Positions 18,242 through 31,492 of a DNA stretch of 64,000 nucleotides are shown here, piece by piece. The DNA is from Duganella callida (lineage in GTDB: Bacteria; Pseudomonadota; Gammaproteobacteria; Burkholderiales; Burkholderiaceae_D), in NCBI RefSeq assembly GCF_004614165.1, contig NZ_SPVG01000073.1, forward strand, positions 1-64,000. Reading direction: 5' to 3'. A program made the translations under genes and the position numbers. Numbering within the stretch: position 1 is the first letter of the stretch; each line of letters opens with the position of its first letter. The notes under the pieces were generated by a model. It had not been told where the DNA came from and did not search any database. It saw only the letters and a program-made list of their open reading frames with translations.

Positions 18242-20149
18242 ATGTTTGAATTTATTCGTACCCATCAACGCTTGATGCAAATCTTTTTGGCCATCATCAT
18301 CGTGCCATCGTTTGCGTTTGTCGGTATCGGCAGCTACAAGAGCTTCGGTGACGATGCCGGCACCATCGCCAAGATCGACGGCAAACCGCTGACCCAGCTC
18401 GAATTCGATAACGCCGTGCGCACCCAGCTGGATAACTACCGCCAGCAGATGGGCGCCCAGTTCGACCAGAAAATGTTCGACACGCCCGAGTTCAAGCAGA
18501 AAGTGCTGGACCAGCTGATCGCCCAGCGCGCCATCGCCGCGGAAGTCATCCACAACAACCTGACCGTCACCGATGCCCAGCTGCAGAAGGCCATCATGGA
18601 CCTGTTCGGCGGCCCGGCCAACTTCGACATGGAGCGCTACAAGGCGATTCTGGCCGCGCAAGGTCTGCGTCCGGTCGACAACGACGCCCGCATGCGCCGC
18701 GACCTGGCCCTGCAGCAGCTGGCCGGCGCCGTCGAAGGCACCGGTTTCGCGCCACGTACCGTCACCGGCAATCTGTCGAACATCGTGGCGCAGGAACGCG
18801 AGGTGCAGGAACTGCTGCTGCCGGCGCCGGAATTCGTGCCGCAGGTGAAGCTGACCGATGACATGGTCAAGGCTTACTATGACAAGAACGCCAAGCAGTT
18901 CGAGGTGCCGGAACAGGCCAGGATCGAATACGTGGTGTTCAACCAGGACGCCGTCGCCAGCCAGATCAACGTCACCGACGCCGAGGTGGCCGACTACTAC
19001 GCCAAGAACCAGCAGGCGTTCACCACGCCGGAAACCCGCCGCGCCAGCCACATCCTGATCACCGTCAAGAAAGGCGCCAGCGCGGCCGATACCGCCGCCG
19101 CCAAGGCCAAGGCGGAAGCCATCATGGCCGAGCTGCGCAAGAATCCGGCCGACTTCGCCAAGGTCGCCAAGGCCAAGTCGGAAGACCCGGGTTCGGCCGA
19201 GCAGGGCGGCGATCTGGGCGTGATCGAAAAAGGCGTGCTGGTGGCGCCGGTCGAAAGCGCGATCGCCAAGCTGAAGCAGGGTGAGATCAGCGATGTGGTG
19301 CAGTCCGAATTCGGCTTCCACGTGTTGACCGTGACCGAGCTGAAGCCAGCCGTGGTCAAGCCGCTGGACACCGTCAAGGGCGACGTCGCCGCCGATCTGA
19401 AGAAGCAGAAGGCCGCCAAGAAGTATTCGGAAATGGCTGAAACCTTCACCAACACCGTCTACGAGCAGGCCGACAGCCTGAAACCGGTAGCCGACAAGCT
19501 GGGCCTGAAGATCGAGACCGCCGCCGGCGTGTCGCGCACGCCGGCGCCGGGCGCCACCGCACCGTACAACAACGCCAAGTTCCTGAGCGCGCTGTTCTCG
19601 AACGAATCGATCGCCAACAAGCGCAATACCGAAGCGGTCGAGACCGCGCCGAGCACGCTGGTGGCGGGCCGCATCGTCGAATTCAAACCGGCCGCCAAGC
19701 GTCCGCTGGCCGAAGTCGACGCGCAGATCCGCCAGCGCCTGACGATCGAGGAAGCCGGCAAGCTGGCCGCCAAGGCTGGCGAAGAAAAACTGGCCGCGTT
19801 CAGGAAATCGGGCGATGCCACCGGCTTCGGCGCCGCCAAGCTGGTGTCGCGCCAGAATCCGCAGGGCGTGAACGGCCTGGCCATGCAAGCCATCATGAAG
19901 GCGGACGCCGCCAAGCTGCCGGCCTACGTCGGCGTCGAGCTGCCCGGCGTGGGCTACGGTTTGTACCGCATCGCCAAGGTGCAGCAGCCGGAGAAGCAGG
20001 ACGAAGCCCAGCGCAAGGCCGAGGCCGAGCAGATCGGCAACATCGTTGCCCAGCAGGAGATGGCACAGTACATCGAGCTGCTGAAGCAAAAGGCCAAGGT
20101 GAAAGTCCTGAAGCCGATCAGCAATGTGACCGTGACCGAAGTGAAGTAA
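18242..20149 (+). CDS. ppiD: Periplasmic folding chaperone PpiD (SurA-N/parvulin)
   Basis: A 635-residue membrane-anchored periplasmic chaperone. An N-terminal helix (about residues 14-32, IFLAIIIVPSFAFVGIGSY) anchors it in the inner membrane. A SurA-like N-domain follows, then one parvulin domain at about residues 265-360 (RRASHILITVKKGA, then GGDLGVIEKGVLVAPVE and SEFGFHVLTVTEL), then a long C-terminal domain. It assists outer-membrane and secreted proteins at the SecYEG exit. Its position after hupB matches enteric genomes. The ribosome-binding site is weak (CCGAGACC before ATG). Confidence 0.95.
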   Translation: MFEFIRTHQRLMQIFLAIIIVPSFAFVGIGSYKSFGDDAGTIAKIDGKPLTQLEFDNAVRTQLDNYRQQMGAQFDQKMFDTPEFKQKVLDQLIAQRAIAAEVIHNNLTVTDAQLQKAIMDLFGGPANFDMERYKAILAAQGLRPVDNDARMRRDLALQQLAGAVEGTGFAPRTVTGNLSNIVAQEREVQELLLPAPEFVPQVKLTDDMVKAYYDKNAKQFEVPEQARIEYVVFNQDAVASQINVTDAEVADYYAKNQQAFTTPETRRASHILITVKKGASAADTAAAKAKAEAIMAELRKNPADFAKVAKAKSEDPGSAEQGGDLGVIEKGVLVAPVESAIAKLKQGEISDVVQSEFGFHVLTVTELKPAVVKPLDTVKGDVAADLKKQKAAKKYSEMAETFTNTVYEQADSLKPVADKLGLKIETAAGVSRTPAPGATAPYNNAKFLSALFSNESIANKRNTEAVETAPSTLVAGRIVEFKPAAKRPLAEVDAQIRQRLTIEEAGKLAAKAGEEKLAAFRKSGDATGFGAAKLVSRQNPQGVNGLAMQAIMKADAAKLPAYVGVELPGVGYGLYRIAKVQQPEKQDEAQRKAEAEQIGNIVAQQEMAQYIELLKQKAKVKVLKPISNVTVTEVK

Positions 20150-20173
20150 CCGAGGGCCATAGGCTCCATCAAG

Positions 20174-20201
20174 AAAGGCCGCTGAGACAGCGGCCTTTTT
20201 T
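20174..20201. terminator. Terminator shared by convergent ppiD and mnmH
   Basis: AAAGGCCGCT (20174-20183), loop GAGAC, AGCGGCCTTT (20189-20198), with Ts on the plus side and As on the other, so it can work in both directions. It ends where the mnmH stop codon begins (20200). Confidence 0.88.
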
Positions 20202-21261
20202 ATTGTGCCGTCGCGATCAGGTGGCGCGCGGCGGCGGCGAAGCTGGCGTTGTCGATGTCGGGCAAATCCAGGGGCAGCGCGGCGTCGTACTTGACGAAGT
20301 TGCGGTCGATCGAGCGCAGATAGGCCGGGTCGTAGTGGCGCAGCAGCAGTTCTTCCACCAGTTGCGGCATGGCGCCGTTGGCGGACATGGCCTGCCAGCG
20401 CGCGATCTGCTCGCGGCCGTGCAGCTGGGTCAGGTGCTCGAGCTGGCCGTTCAGCGCGGCCGGACTGTCGACGAAATGCTCGTAATCCTCCATCAGCAGG
20501 CGCACGCGGTTGGGCACGGACAGCCCCAGCGCGATGCAGTCCGCGGCGCGCATGCTGTCCATCAGCGCGGCCGGCACGCGCAGATTGCCGACCTTCTTGC
20601 TCTCCGATTCCACGAACACCGGACGGGCCGGATCGAAGCGGCGCAGCGCGTCCCAGACCATGGTCTCGAACGCTTTCTGGCTGGGCTGGGGTTGGCTGGG
20701 CAGATGGCCCAGCACCGACCCGCGATGCGCCGCCAGCTGTTCCAGGTCCAGCACCTGCGCGCCTTGCGCGGCGAGCACTTCCAGCAGCCGGCTCTTGCCG
20801 CTGCCGGTGGTGCCGCAAATGACTTTAAAGCGCAGCTGCGGCGCCCGTTCGAGGTCGGCGTTGACCTGTTGGCGGAAGGCCTTGTAGCCGCCTTCCAGCT
20901 GCACCACCGGCCAGCCGATCCTGGCCAGGATATGCGCCATCGAACCGCTGCGGTTGCCGCCGCGCCAGCAGTAGACCAGCGGCCGCCATTCGCGCGGCTG
21001 TTCCAGCCACAATGTTTCAATATGCCGCGCGATGTTTTTCGCCACCAGCGCGGCACCCACCTTTTTTGCTTCGAACGACCCGTCCTGTTTGTACATGGTG
21101 CCGACGCGGATACGTTGCTCATCATCCAGCACCGGCGCGTTGATGGCGCCGGGCAGATGGTCGAGCGCAAATTCGCCCGGACTGCGGGCGTCGATGATGG
21201 CGTCGAAGGAGTCGAGTTGCGATAGCACCTGCTCGATGCCGAGAACTTCCGGATATTTCAT
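20200..21261 (-). CDS. mnmH: tRNA 2-selenouridine synthase MnmH (SelU/YbbB)
   Basis: A 353-residue protein with an N-terminal rhodanese domain whose active-site loop CWRGG carries Cys98, and a C-terminal P-loop domain with GTTGSGKS at residues 150-157. The enzyme replaces sulfur by selenium (by way of a geranylated intermediate) at the wobble uridine of Lys, Glu and Gln tRNAs. The opening IIDARSPGEFALDHLPGAIN is characteristic. Its start overlaps the esterase stop by 4 bases (ATGA), so they form one operon. A selenophosphate synthase gene (selD) is not in the window. Confidence 0.95.
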   Translation of the reverse strand: MKYPEVLGIEQVLSQLDSFDAIIDARSPGEFALDHLPGAINAPVLDDEQRIRVGTMYKQDGSFEAKKVGAALVAKNIARHIETLWLEQPREWRPLVYCWRGGNRSGSMAHILARIGWPVVQLEGGYKAFRQQVNADLERAPQLRFKVICGTTGSGKSRLLEVLAAQGAQVLDLEQLAAHRGSVLGHLPSQPQPSQKAFETMVWDALRRFDPARPVFVESESKKVGNLRVPAALMDSMRAADCIALGLSVPNRVRLLMEDYEHFVDSPAALNGQLEHLTQLHGREQIARWQAMSANGAMPQLVEELLLRHYDPAYLRSIDRNFVKYDAALPLDLPDIDNASFAAAARHLIATAQ

Positions 21262-21906
21262 TTTGCCTTGATGGTTTTTTGCAGCGTGGGCCAGATATTG
21301 GCCAGGATGGTTGGATGGGCTTCCGCCAGCGGATGCAGGCGGTCCGGCTGGAACAGCTGCGGCTTGTCGGCCACGCCCTCCAGCATGAAGGGCACCAGCG
21401 GCGCCTTGACGTCCTTGCTGACGGCACCGTACATGGCGTACAGCTTGTCGGCGTAATCGCGGCCGTAGTTGGGCGGGATGCGGATGCCGATCAGCATCAC
21501 CCTGGCGTCGGCCTTGACCGCAGTGTCGGCGATGGCGCGCAGATTGGCCTGGGCCGCAGCCACGGGCAGGCCGCGCAAGCCATCGTTGGCGCCGAGCTCG
21601 ACCACCACCACGTCCGGTTTGTACTTGTTCAGCAGGGCCGGCAGACGCGAGCGGCCGCCGCTGGTGGTCTCGCCGCTGACGCTGGCGTTGACCAGCACCG
21701 CATCGATGTTATTCTGTCTGAGTTTTTGCTCGGCCAGCGCGACCCAGCCGGTGCCGCGCGCCAGGCCGTATTCGGCCGACAGGCTATCCCCGAGCACAAG
21801 CACGGTTTTTGGTGCAGAATAGGCGCTCGCCGCTGCCGCCAGCAGGAGCAGGGCGGCCACTGCTTGACCAGACAGTTTTCCAGATAAACGATATAACAGA
21901 TTAAGC

Positions 21907-21908
<2 letters not shown>
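21258..21908 (-). CDS. tesA: GDSL arylesterase/lysophospholipase (TesA-like), exported
   Basis: A 216-residue SGNH-fold esterase. The signal peptide spans about residues 1-31 (hydrophobic LLLLAAAASAYSA). The catalytic Ser42 is in VLGDSLSAEYGL, the oxyanion Gly/Asn are in VVVELGANDGLRG, and the C-terminal Asp-x-x-His dyad is in DRLHPLAEAHP. It hydrolyses thioesters, aryl esters or lysophospholipids in the periplasm. The start at 21908 has AGGGAAA upstream on its strand; longer in-frame starts would lie inside the divergent ybbA gene. Its start codon overlaps the ybbA start codon on the other strand. tesA and ybbA are also divergent neighbours in enterics. Confidence 0.93.
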
Positions 21909-22659
<751 letters not shown>

Positions 22660-22751
22660 ATCCGGGGTCAGTTCTGCCAATCGCACACGGCCTCAGCTGT
22701 AGCGTCCGCTACAGCTGAGGCCGTGTGCGATTGGCAGAACTGACCCCGGAT
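22660..22751. repeat. REP-like palindrome A (GGGGTCAG family)
   Basis: A perfect inverted repeat with 45-base arms (22660-22704 and 22707-22751) and only 2 bases between them. The outer part ATCCGGGGTCAGTTCTGCC and what follows, up to CACACG, is identical over 26 bases to the ends of palindrome C and to both flanks of the RAYT transposase at 57-58 kb. The core reads CTGTAGCG/CGCTACAG. It starts at the base after the ybbA stop and its last base is part of the stop codon of the convergent nnr gene. There is no T-run, so it is not a standard terminator, though it would form a very stable RNA hairpin. Confidence 0.93.
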
Positions 22752-24256
22752 TAACGTGCGTGGTGCTGGACCATGCGGTTGAGGGCGGTGCGGATGGCGG
22801 GGATGAGCTCGGCCGCGGTGAGGCCGATCGGGCCGCGGCCCTCGGCCACCAGCACGTCGGCCGCCATGCCGTGCAGCCAGACGGCCGCCAGCGCCGCTTC
22901 CCACCGCGGCCAGCCCTGCGCCAGCAGCGCGCCGCACAGGCCGGACAGGACGTCGCCGGTGCCGGCCGTGGCCAGCGCGGGATTGCCGGTGGTGTTGATG
23001 ACGATGTTGCCGTCCGGCGCGGCAATCACGGTGCCGGAGCCTTTCAGCACGACGATGGCGTTCAGCCGCGCCGCCAGCGTGCGCGCGGCCGCCAGACGGT
23101 CGGACTGCACGCCCTTGATGTCGCTGCCCAGCAGGCGCGCGGCTTCCAGCGGATGCGGGGTCAGCACGGTGGCGGCGGTGCGCGCGGCCAGCGCGGTCTG
23201 CAATGACGGTTCGGCCGCCAGCAGGTTCAGGGCGTCGGCGTCGGCCAGCAGCATGCTGCCGCTGGCGATGGCGCTGCCCAGCAGTTCCCGCGCGGCGGCG
23301 CCGTCGCCGAGCCCGGGGCCGATGACGAGCGTGGCCTGGTCGAGCTCGTAGTCGCCGGCGAGACGGCACATCAGTTCGGGCTGGCACGGGTCGCACGGCA
23401 GCGGCTGGTCTGGAAACAGCACGTAGACGCGGCCGGCGCCGCCGTGCAGCGCCGCGCGCGCCGCCAGGATCGGGGCGCCGGTCATGCCGGGGGCGCCGCC
23501 GATCACGGCGACGTTGCCGTAGCTGCCCTTGTGGCTGTTGTGCCGGCGCGCGCGCAGGTGCCGCGCGAAGAATTTGACGTCGTTCAGGTGCAGCGCCGTG
23601 GGGCCGTAATGGCCGGCGGCGATGTCCAGCCGGGCGACGTCGACCAGGCCGGCGTAATCGCGACCGTCGCAGGTGTGCAGGCCAGGCTTGTCGCCGATGA
23701 AGGTGACGGTGTGGCTGGCGCGAATGGCGACGCCATCGGCACCGACCACGCAACCGCTGTCCGCGTCGAGGCCGCTCGGCACGTCGAGCGCCAGCACGCT
23801 GCAGCGCAGCTGGTTGACGGCGTTCACCAGCGCCGCCACCGCGCCGCTGATGGGGCGCTTGAGGCCGATGCCGAACAAGCCGTCGATCACCAGATTCCAT
23901 TCGGTGCCGCCGAGGCTGATGTCGTCGATCGCGCGGAAGCGGACCTCGCTGCCGCGCGCGCGCTGTAACGCGGCCTCCCGCTCGGCCGAGGCAACGCCGC
24001 CCGGCGCCAGGTGGACCAGCGTGACCTGGGCGCCGGTGTACGACAGGTGGGCCGCCGCTTCCAGCGCATCGCCACCGTTGTCGCCGGGGCCGGCCAGCAC
24101 CAGCACTTTGGCGTGGTTGGTGGAGAAGGGCAGCAGGTCGAGCGCGGCGTTGGCGGCGGCCTGGCCGGCGCGCTGCATCAGCGCCCCCGCCGGCAGCGCG
24201 GCCTTGGCGGCGGTGTCGACGGCGCGGATGTCGGCGACGGTGTAGAGTGGATTCAT
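22751..24256 (-). CDS. nnr: Bifunctional NAD(P)H-hydrate epimerase / ADP-dependent dehydratase
   Basis: A 501-residue fusion. The N-terminal YjeF_N epimerase domain (GPGDNGGDALEAAAHL at about residues 56-71, and VIDGLFGIGLKRP) interconverts R- and S-NAD(P)HX. The C-terminal ribokinase-like dehydratase domain (GSYGNVAVIGGAPGMTGAPILAA; GTGDVLSGLCGALLAQG near the end) repairs S-NAD(P)HX to NAD(P)H using ADP. Usual length for the fused bacterial enzyme. The stop codon shares one base with the palindrome on its 3' side. It is divergent from the 5-oxoprolinase gene across 95 bases. Confidence 0.95.
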   Translation of the reverse strand: MNPLYTVADIRAVDTAAKAALPAGALMQRAGQAAANAALDLLPFSTNHAKVLVLAGPGDNGGDALEAAAHLSYTGAQVTLVHLAPGGVASAEREAALQRARGSEVRFRAIDDISLGGTEWNLVIDGLFGIGLKRPISGAVAALVNAVNQLRCSVLALDVPSGLDADSGCVVGADGVAIRASHTVTFIGDKPGLHTCDGRDYAGLVDVARLDIAAGHYGPTALHLNDVKFFARHLRARRHNSHKGSYGNVAVIGGAPGMTGAPILAARAALHGGAGRVYVLFPDQPLPCDPCQPELMCRLAGDYELDQATLVIGPGLGDGAAARELLGSAIASGSMLLADADALNLLAAEPSLQTALAARTAATVLTPHPLEAARLLGSDIKGVQSDRLAAARTLAARLNAIVVLKGSGTVIAAPDGNIVINTTGNPALATAGTGDVLSGLCGALLAQGWPRWEAALAAVWLHGMAADVLVAEGRGPIGLTAAELIPAIRTALNRMVQHHAR

Positions 24257-24351
24257 CGTGCCATTTTATCATCTATATTTCTGCGCGGGCGGCTGGTGCG
24301 GGGTGTGGTCGGCGCACTACAATAGACGCTTCATAACGCAGCGAGGCACGC

Positions 24352-27960
<3,609 letters not shown>

Positions 27961-28059
27961 TACCTCGGGTAGCGCCATGCGCTACTCCGGCGTGACGGCT
28001 TGTCCTCTGCCGCGCCGTCGGCATACAGTCGGGTTTTCGACAGGCGAGAAGGGGACAAG

Positions 28060-28200
28060 ATGCGCAGCTTACTGAGGATTTTTCAGTCTCGCAATTCGTC
28101 GCGCGCCGCGATCGTGTCGGCCTTCCTGCTGTGTGGTTTGTATTTTGCGTCGTGGTACATCATCACCCACTGCCTCAACCTCGGCTGGATCGCCTTTTAA
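28060..28200 (+). CDS. 46-residue single-pass membrane protein, unknown
   Basis: The ATG at 28060 has a strong SD (GAGAAGGGG). The product is basic at the N-terminus (MRSLLRIFQSRNSSRAA) followed by one hydrophobic helix (IVSAFLLCGLYFASWYIITH) and a short tail. An upstream in-frame start at 28000 adds 20 residues but has no SD. The stop is only 2 bases before the ATG of the GumN-like gene, so translation of the two is likely coupled. Possibly a small membrane partner of that protein. No family recognised. Confidence 0.6.
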   Translation: MRSLLRIFQSRNSSRAAIVSAFLLCGLYFASWYIITHCLNLGWIAF

Positions 28201-28202
28201 CC

Positions 28203-29207
28203 ATGGTCAGACATCTGTTGCCCGCGCTATGCCTGGCGCTTCCCCTGAGCTGCTGGTCGCAAACCGAGGCGCCGATGCCGGCTGCCGCCGCCAGCGAGGC
28301 GGCGCCCGAGACCATCCTGCTGGTCGGCCAGCGTCCCGGCCCCGGTTTGTGGAAGGTCAGCAAAGGCGACCACGTGCTGTGGGTGTTCGGCATGTACGCG
28401 CCGCTGCCGGAGAAAATGGAGTGGCGCTCGCAGCAGGTGGAAGCCATCGTGGCGCAATCGCAGGAATTCCTGCTGCCGCCCGGCGCGCACGCCAATATCG
28501 GTTTCTGGCGCGGGCTGACGCTGCTGCCTGGTCTGATCGGCGTAAAGAAGAATCCCGACGGTGCGACCCTGCGCGATATTTTACCGGCCGACGTCTACGC
28601 GCGATGGCAGCCGCTGAAAGCCCGGTATCTTGGCAAGGATGACGGCATCGAGCGCGAACGGCCCATCTTTGCCGCCCAGACCCTGTATCAGGCCGGCTTG
28701 AAGCAGGCGGGACTCACCAACAGCGGCGCCGTGCGCGCCAAGGTGGACGCGATCGTCAGGCAGCACAAGGTCAAGACCACCGAGACGGCGATCAAGCTGG
28801 ATATCGACAACGCTGCCAGGGCGCTCAGCGATTTCAAGAAGTCGGCGCTGGCCGATACCGCCTGTTTCGACAAGACGCTGGCGCGGCTGGAAACCGACAT
28901 CGAGGCCATGCGCGTGCGCGCCAATGCCTGGGCCAAGGGCGATATCGCGGCCATCCGGCAGCTGAGCTACCCCGATCAGGACAGCGCCTGCGACGATGCC
29001 GTCCTCGGCGCCGACTTTGTCAAAAACCAGCCGGGCTGGCAGAACGTGAAACAGCGTGCGCAGGATGCCTGGCTGGCCGCGGCCGAACGCTCCATCGGCA
29101 GCAACGACACCAGCTTTGCCATCCTCGGCCTGGCCGAGATCCTGGGCCCGGGCGGTTATCTGACTGCGCTGCAGGCGCGCGGCTACCAGGTCGACAGCCC
29201 GGAGTGA
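28203..29207 (+). CDS. TraB/GumN family protein, exported
   Basis: A 334-residue protein. The start at 28203 gives a clear signal peptide (MVRHLLPALCLALPLSCWSQ); a longer frame from 28131 would overlap the small membrane protein gene. The mature part has the TraB/GumN features: LWKVSKGDHVLWVFGMYAPLP near the N-terminus, where the first GxxH-like element would be, and a long helical C-terminal half. The canonical GxxH histidine is not obvious (GMYAPL stands in that place), so it may be a catalytically altered member. Proteins of this clan are proposed metalloproteases. It is coupled to the small protein gene just upstream. Confidence 0.72.
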   Translation: MVRHLLPALCLALPLSCWSQTEAPMPAAAASEAAPETILLVGQRPGPGLWKVSKGDHVLWVFGMYAPLPEKMEWRSQQVEAIVAQSQEFLLPPGAHANIGFWRGLTLLPGLIGVKKNPDGATLRDILPADVYARWQPLKARYLGKDDGIERERPIFAAQTLYQAGLKQAGLTNSGAVRAKVDAIVRQHKVKTTETAIKLDIDNAARALSDFKKSALADTACFDKTLARLETDIEAMRVRANAWAKGDIAAIRQLSYPDQDSACDDAVLGADFVKNQPGWQNVKQRAQDAWLAAAERSIGSNDTSFAILGLAEILGPGGYLTALQARGYQVDSPE

Positions 29208-29287
29208 CGCGAGCGCCAGCCTAGGCGCTACGGCGGAAAGGAACGATAATAGCGGCTGTATCAATTTTGAGCGCTATTGGAATTCTC

Positions 29288-31486
29288 ATGGAAATTAAGG
29301 TCAACTTTCTGGACAAGCTGCGTCTGGAAGCCAAGTTCGACGACTTCACGGTGATCGCCGACCAGCCCATCCGCTATAAGGGCGACGGCTCCGCCCCCGG
29401 TCCATTCGATTATTTTCTGGCTTCGTCCGCCCTGTGCGCGGCGTACTTCGTCAAGTTGTATTGCAATACCCGCAATATTCCAACCGAGAATATCCGCCTG
29501 TCGCAGAATAATATTGTCGATCCTGAAAACCGCTACCAGCAGATTTTCAAGATCCAGGTCGAGCTGCCCGAGGATATTTCCGAGAAGGATCGCCAGGGCA
29601 TCCTGCGCTCGATCGACCGCTGCACGGTAAAAAAAGTGGTGCAGGCCGGTCCGGAATTCATCATCGAAGAAGTGGCGAATCTGGACGCCGACGCCCAGGC
29701 CCTGCTGACCCTGAACCCGGACGCCGACGCGCGCACCTACATCCTCGGCAAGGATCTGCCGCTGGAGCAGACCATCGCCAACATGTCGGGCGTGCTGGCC
29801 GACCTGGGCATCAAGATTGAAATCGCCTCGTGGCGCAATATCGTGCCGAACGTGTGGTCGCTGCATATCCGCGATGCGCATTCGCCGATGTGCTTCACCA
29901 ACGGCAAGGGCGCGAGCAAGGAAAGCGCGCTGGCCTCGGCGCTGGGCGAGTATATCGAGCGCCTGAACAACAACCACTTCTACGCCGGCGTGTTCTGGGG
30001 CGAGGACATCGCCAACGCGCCATTCGTGCATTATCCAGACGAGCGCTGGTTCAAGCCGGGCCGCAAGGATGCGTTGCCGCCGGAGATCCTCGACCCGTAC
30101 TGCCTCGCCATCTACGATCCGGATGGCGAACTGCGCGGTTCCCACCTGTACGACACCAATTCGGGCAACGTCCAGCGCGGTATCTGTTCGCTGCCCTACG
30201 TGCGGCAATCGGATGGCGAGACGGTGTATTTCCCGTCCAATCTGGTGGAGAACCTGTACGCCAGCAATGGCATGAGCGCCGGCAATACCTTGGCGGAAGC
30301 GCAGGTGCAATGCCTGTCGGAGATTTTCGAACGCGCCGTCAAGCGCGAAATCCTGGAGGGCGAACTGGCGCTGCCGGACGTGCCGCAGGAGGTACTGGCC
30401 AAATATCCCGGCATCGTCGCCGGCATCCGCGGCCTGAAGGAGCAGGGCTTTCCGGTACTGGTCAAGGATGCGTCGCTGGGCGGGCAGTATCCGGTGATGT
30501 GCGTGACGCTGATGAATCCGCGCACCGGCGGCGTGTTCGCCTCGTTCGGCGCCCATCCGAGCCTGGAAGTGGCGCTGGAGCGCAGCCTGACCGAGCTGCT
30601 GCAGGGGCGCAGCTTCGAAGGACTGAACGATCTGCCGCCGCCTACCTTCGTCAGCAACGCCGTCACCGAGCCGAATAACTTCGTCGAACATTTCATCGAT
30701 TCCAGCGGCATCGTGTCGTGGCGCTTCTTCAGCGCCAGGGCCGATTACGACTTCGTCGAGTGGGACTTCACCGGCCAGGGCGAGAACGCCAACGCCGAGG
30801 AAGCCGCCACCCTGTTCGGCATTCTCGCCGACCTGGGCAAGGAAGCCTATGTGGCGGTCTACCAGGACCTGGGCGCCACCGCCTGCCGTATCCTGGTGCC
30901 GGGCTATTCGGAAGTGTATCCGGTGGAAGACCTGATCTGGGATAACACCAACAAGGCGCTGCTGTTCCGCCAGGACATCCTGAATCTGCACCGCCTCGAC
31001 GACGCCGCGCTGGAAGCCCTGCTGGAACGCCTGGAAAACAACGAACTGGACGAATACTCCGACATCGCCACGCTGATCGGCATCGAGTTCGACGAGAACA
31101 CCGACTGGGGCCAGTTGACGGTGCTGGAACTGAAGCTGCTGATCAACCTCGCCCTGCAGCAGTTTGAAGACGCGCATGAACTGGTGGGCGCCTTCCTCCA
31201 GTACAACGACAACACGGTGGAGCGGCGCCTGTTCTATCAGGCCATGGATGCCGCGCTGGAGGTGGAGCTGGCGGACGATCTGGACATGGAAGATTACGAG
31301 GTCAATTTCCGCCGCATGTTTGGCGACGCGCGCATGGACGCGGTACTGGGTTCGCTGAACGGCAGCGTGCGTTTCCACGGCCTGACGCCCACCAGCATGC
31401 AGCTCGAAGGGCTGGACCGCCATCATCGCCTGATCGACAGCTACCGCAAGCTGCATACGGCGCGCGCCAGGGCGGCTGCGCGCTGA
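29288..31486 (+). CDS. OsmC domain-YcaO domain fusion protein
   Basis: A 732-residue protein with an N-terminal OsmC-like domain (about residues 1-140: LRLEAKFDDFTVIADQPI, then FDYFLASSALCAAYFVKLYC) joined to a YcaO domain (about 170-570: NGKGASKESALASALGEYIER, then NTLAEAQVQCLSEIFERAVK) and a helical C-terminal tail. YcaO enzymes activate peptide or protein amides with ATP. In E. coli YcaO supports RimO-dependent beta-methylthiolation of ribosomal protein S12. The ATP-binding Glu-rich motifs (SEIFERAVKREI) are intact. The start at 29288 (MEIKVNFLDK) is preferred over one seven codons earlier. It is convergent with the next gene, 6 bases apart. Confidence 0.88.
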   Translation: MEIKVNFLDKLRLEAKFDDFTVIADQPIRYKGDGSAPGPFDYFLASSALCAAYFVKLYCNTRNIPTENIRLSQNNIVDPENRYQQIFKIQVELPEDISEKDRQGILRSIDRCTVKKVVQAGPEFIIEEVANLDADAQALLTLNPDADARTYILGKDLPLEQTIANMSGVLADLGIKIEIASWRNIVPNVWSLHIRDAHSPMCFTNGKGASKESALASALGEYIERLNNNHFYAGVFWGEDIANAPFVHYPDERWFKPGRKDALPPEILDPYCLAIYDPDGELRGSHLYDTNSGNVQRGICSLPYVRQSDGETVYFPSNLVENLYASNGMSAGNTLAEAQVQCLSEIFERAVKREILEGELALPDVPQEVLAKYPGIVAGIRGLKEQGFPVLVKDASLGGQYPVMCVTLMNPRTGGVFASFGAHPSLEVALERSLTELLQGRSFEGLNDLPPPTFVSNAVTEPNNFVEHFIDSSGIVSWRFFSARADYDFVEWDFTGQGENANAEEAATLFGILADLGKEAYVAVYQDLGATACRILVPGYSEVYPVEDLIWDNTNKALLFRQDILNLHRLDDAALEALLERLENNELDEYSDIATLIGIEFDENTDWGQLTVLELKLLINLALQQFEDAHELVGAFLQYNDNTVERRLFYQAMDAALEVELADDLDMEDYEVNFRRMFGDARMDAVLGSLNGSVRFHGLTPTSMQLEGLDRHHRLIDSYRKLHTARARAAAR

Positions 31487-31492
31487 CCCGCT

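Noticed and set aside
22660..22751. Palindrome A as an intrinsic terminator for ybbA and nnr
   Set aside because: There is no T-run on either side, the arms are far longer than a terminator stem, and the same ends recur at other loci and around a transposase. It may still affect transcription ends.
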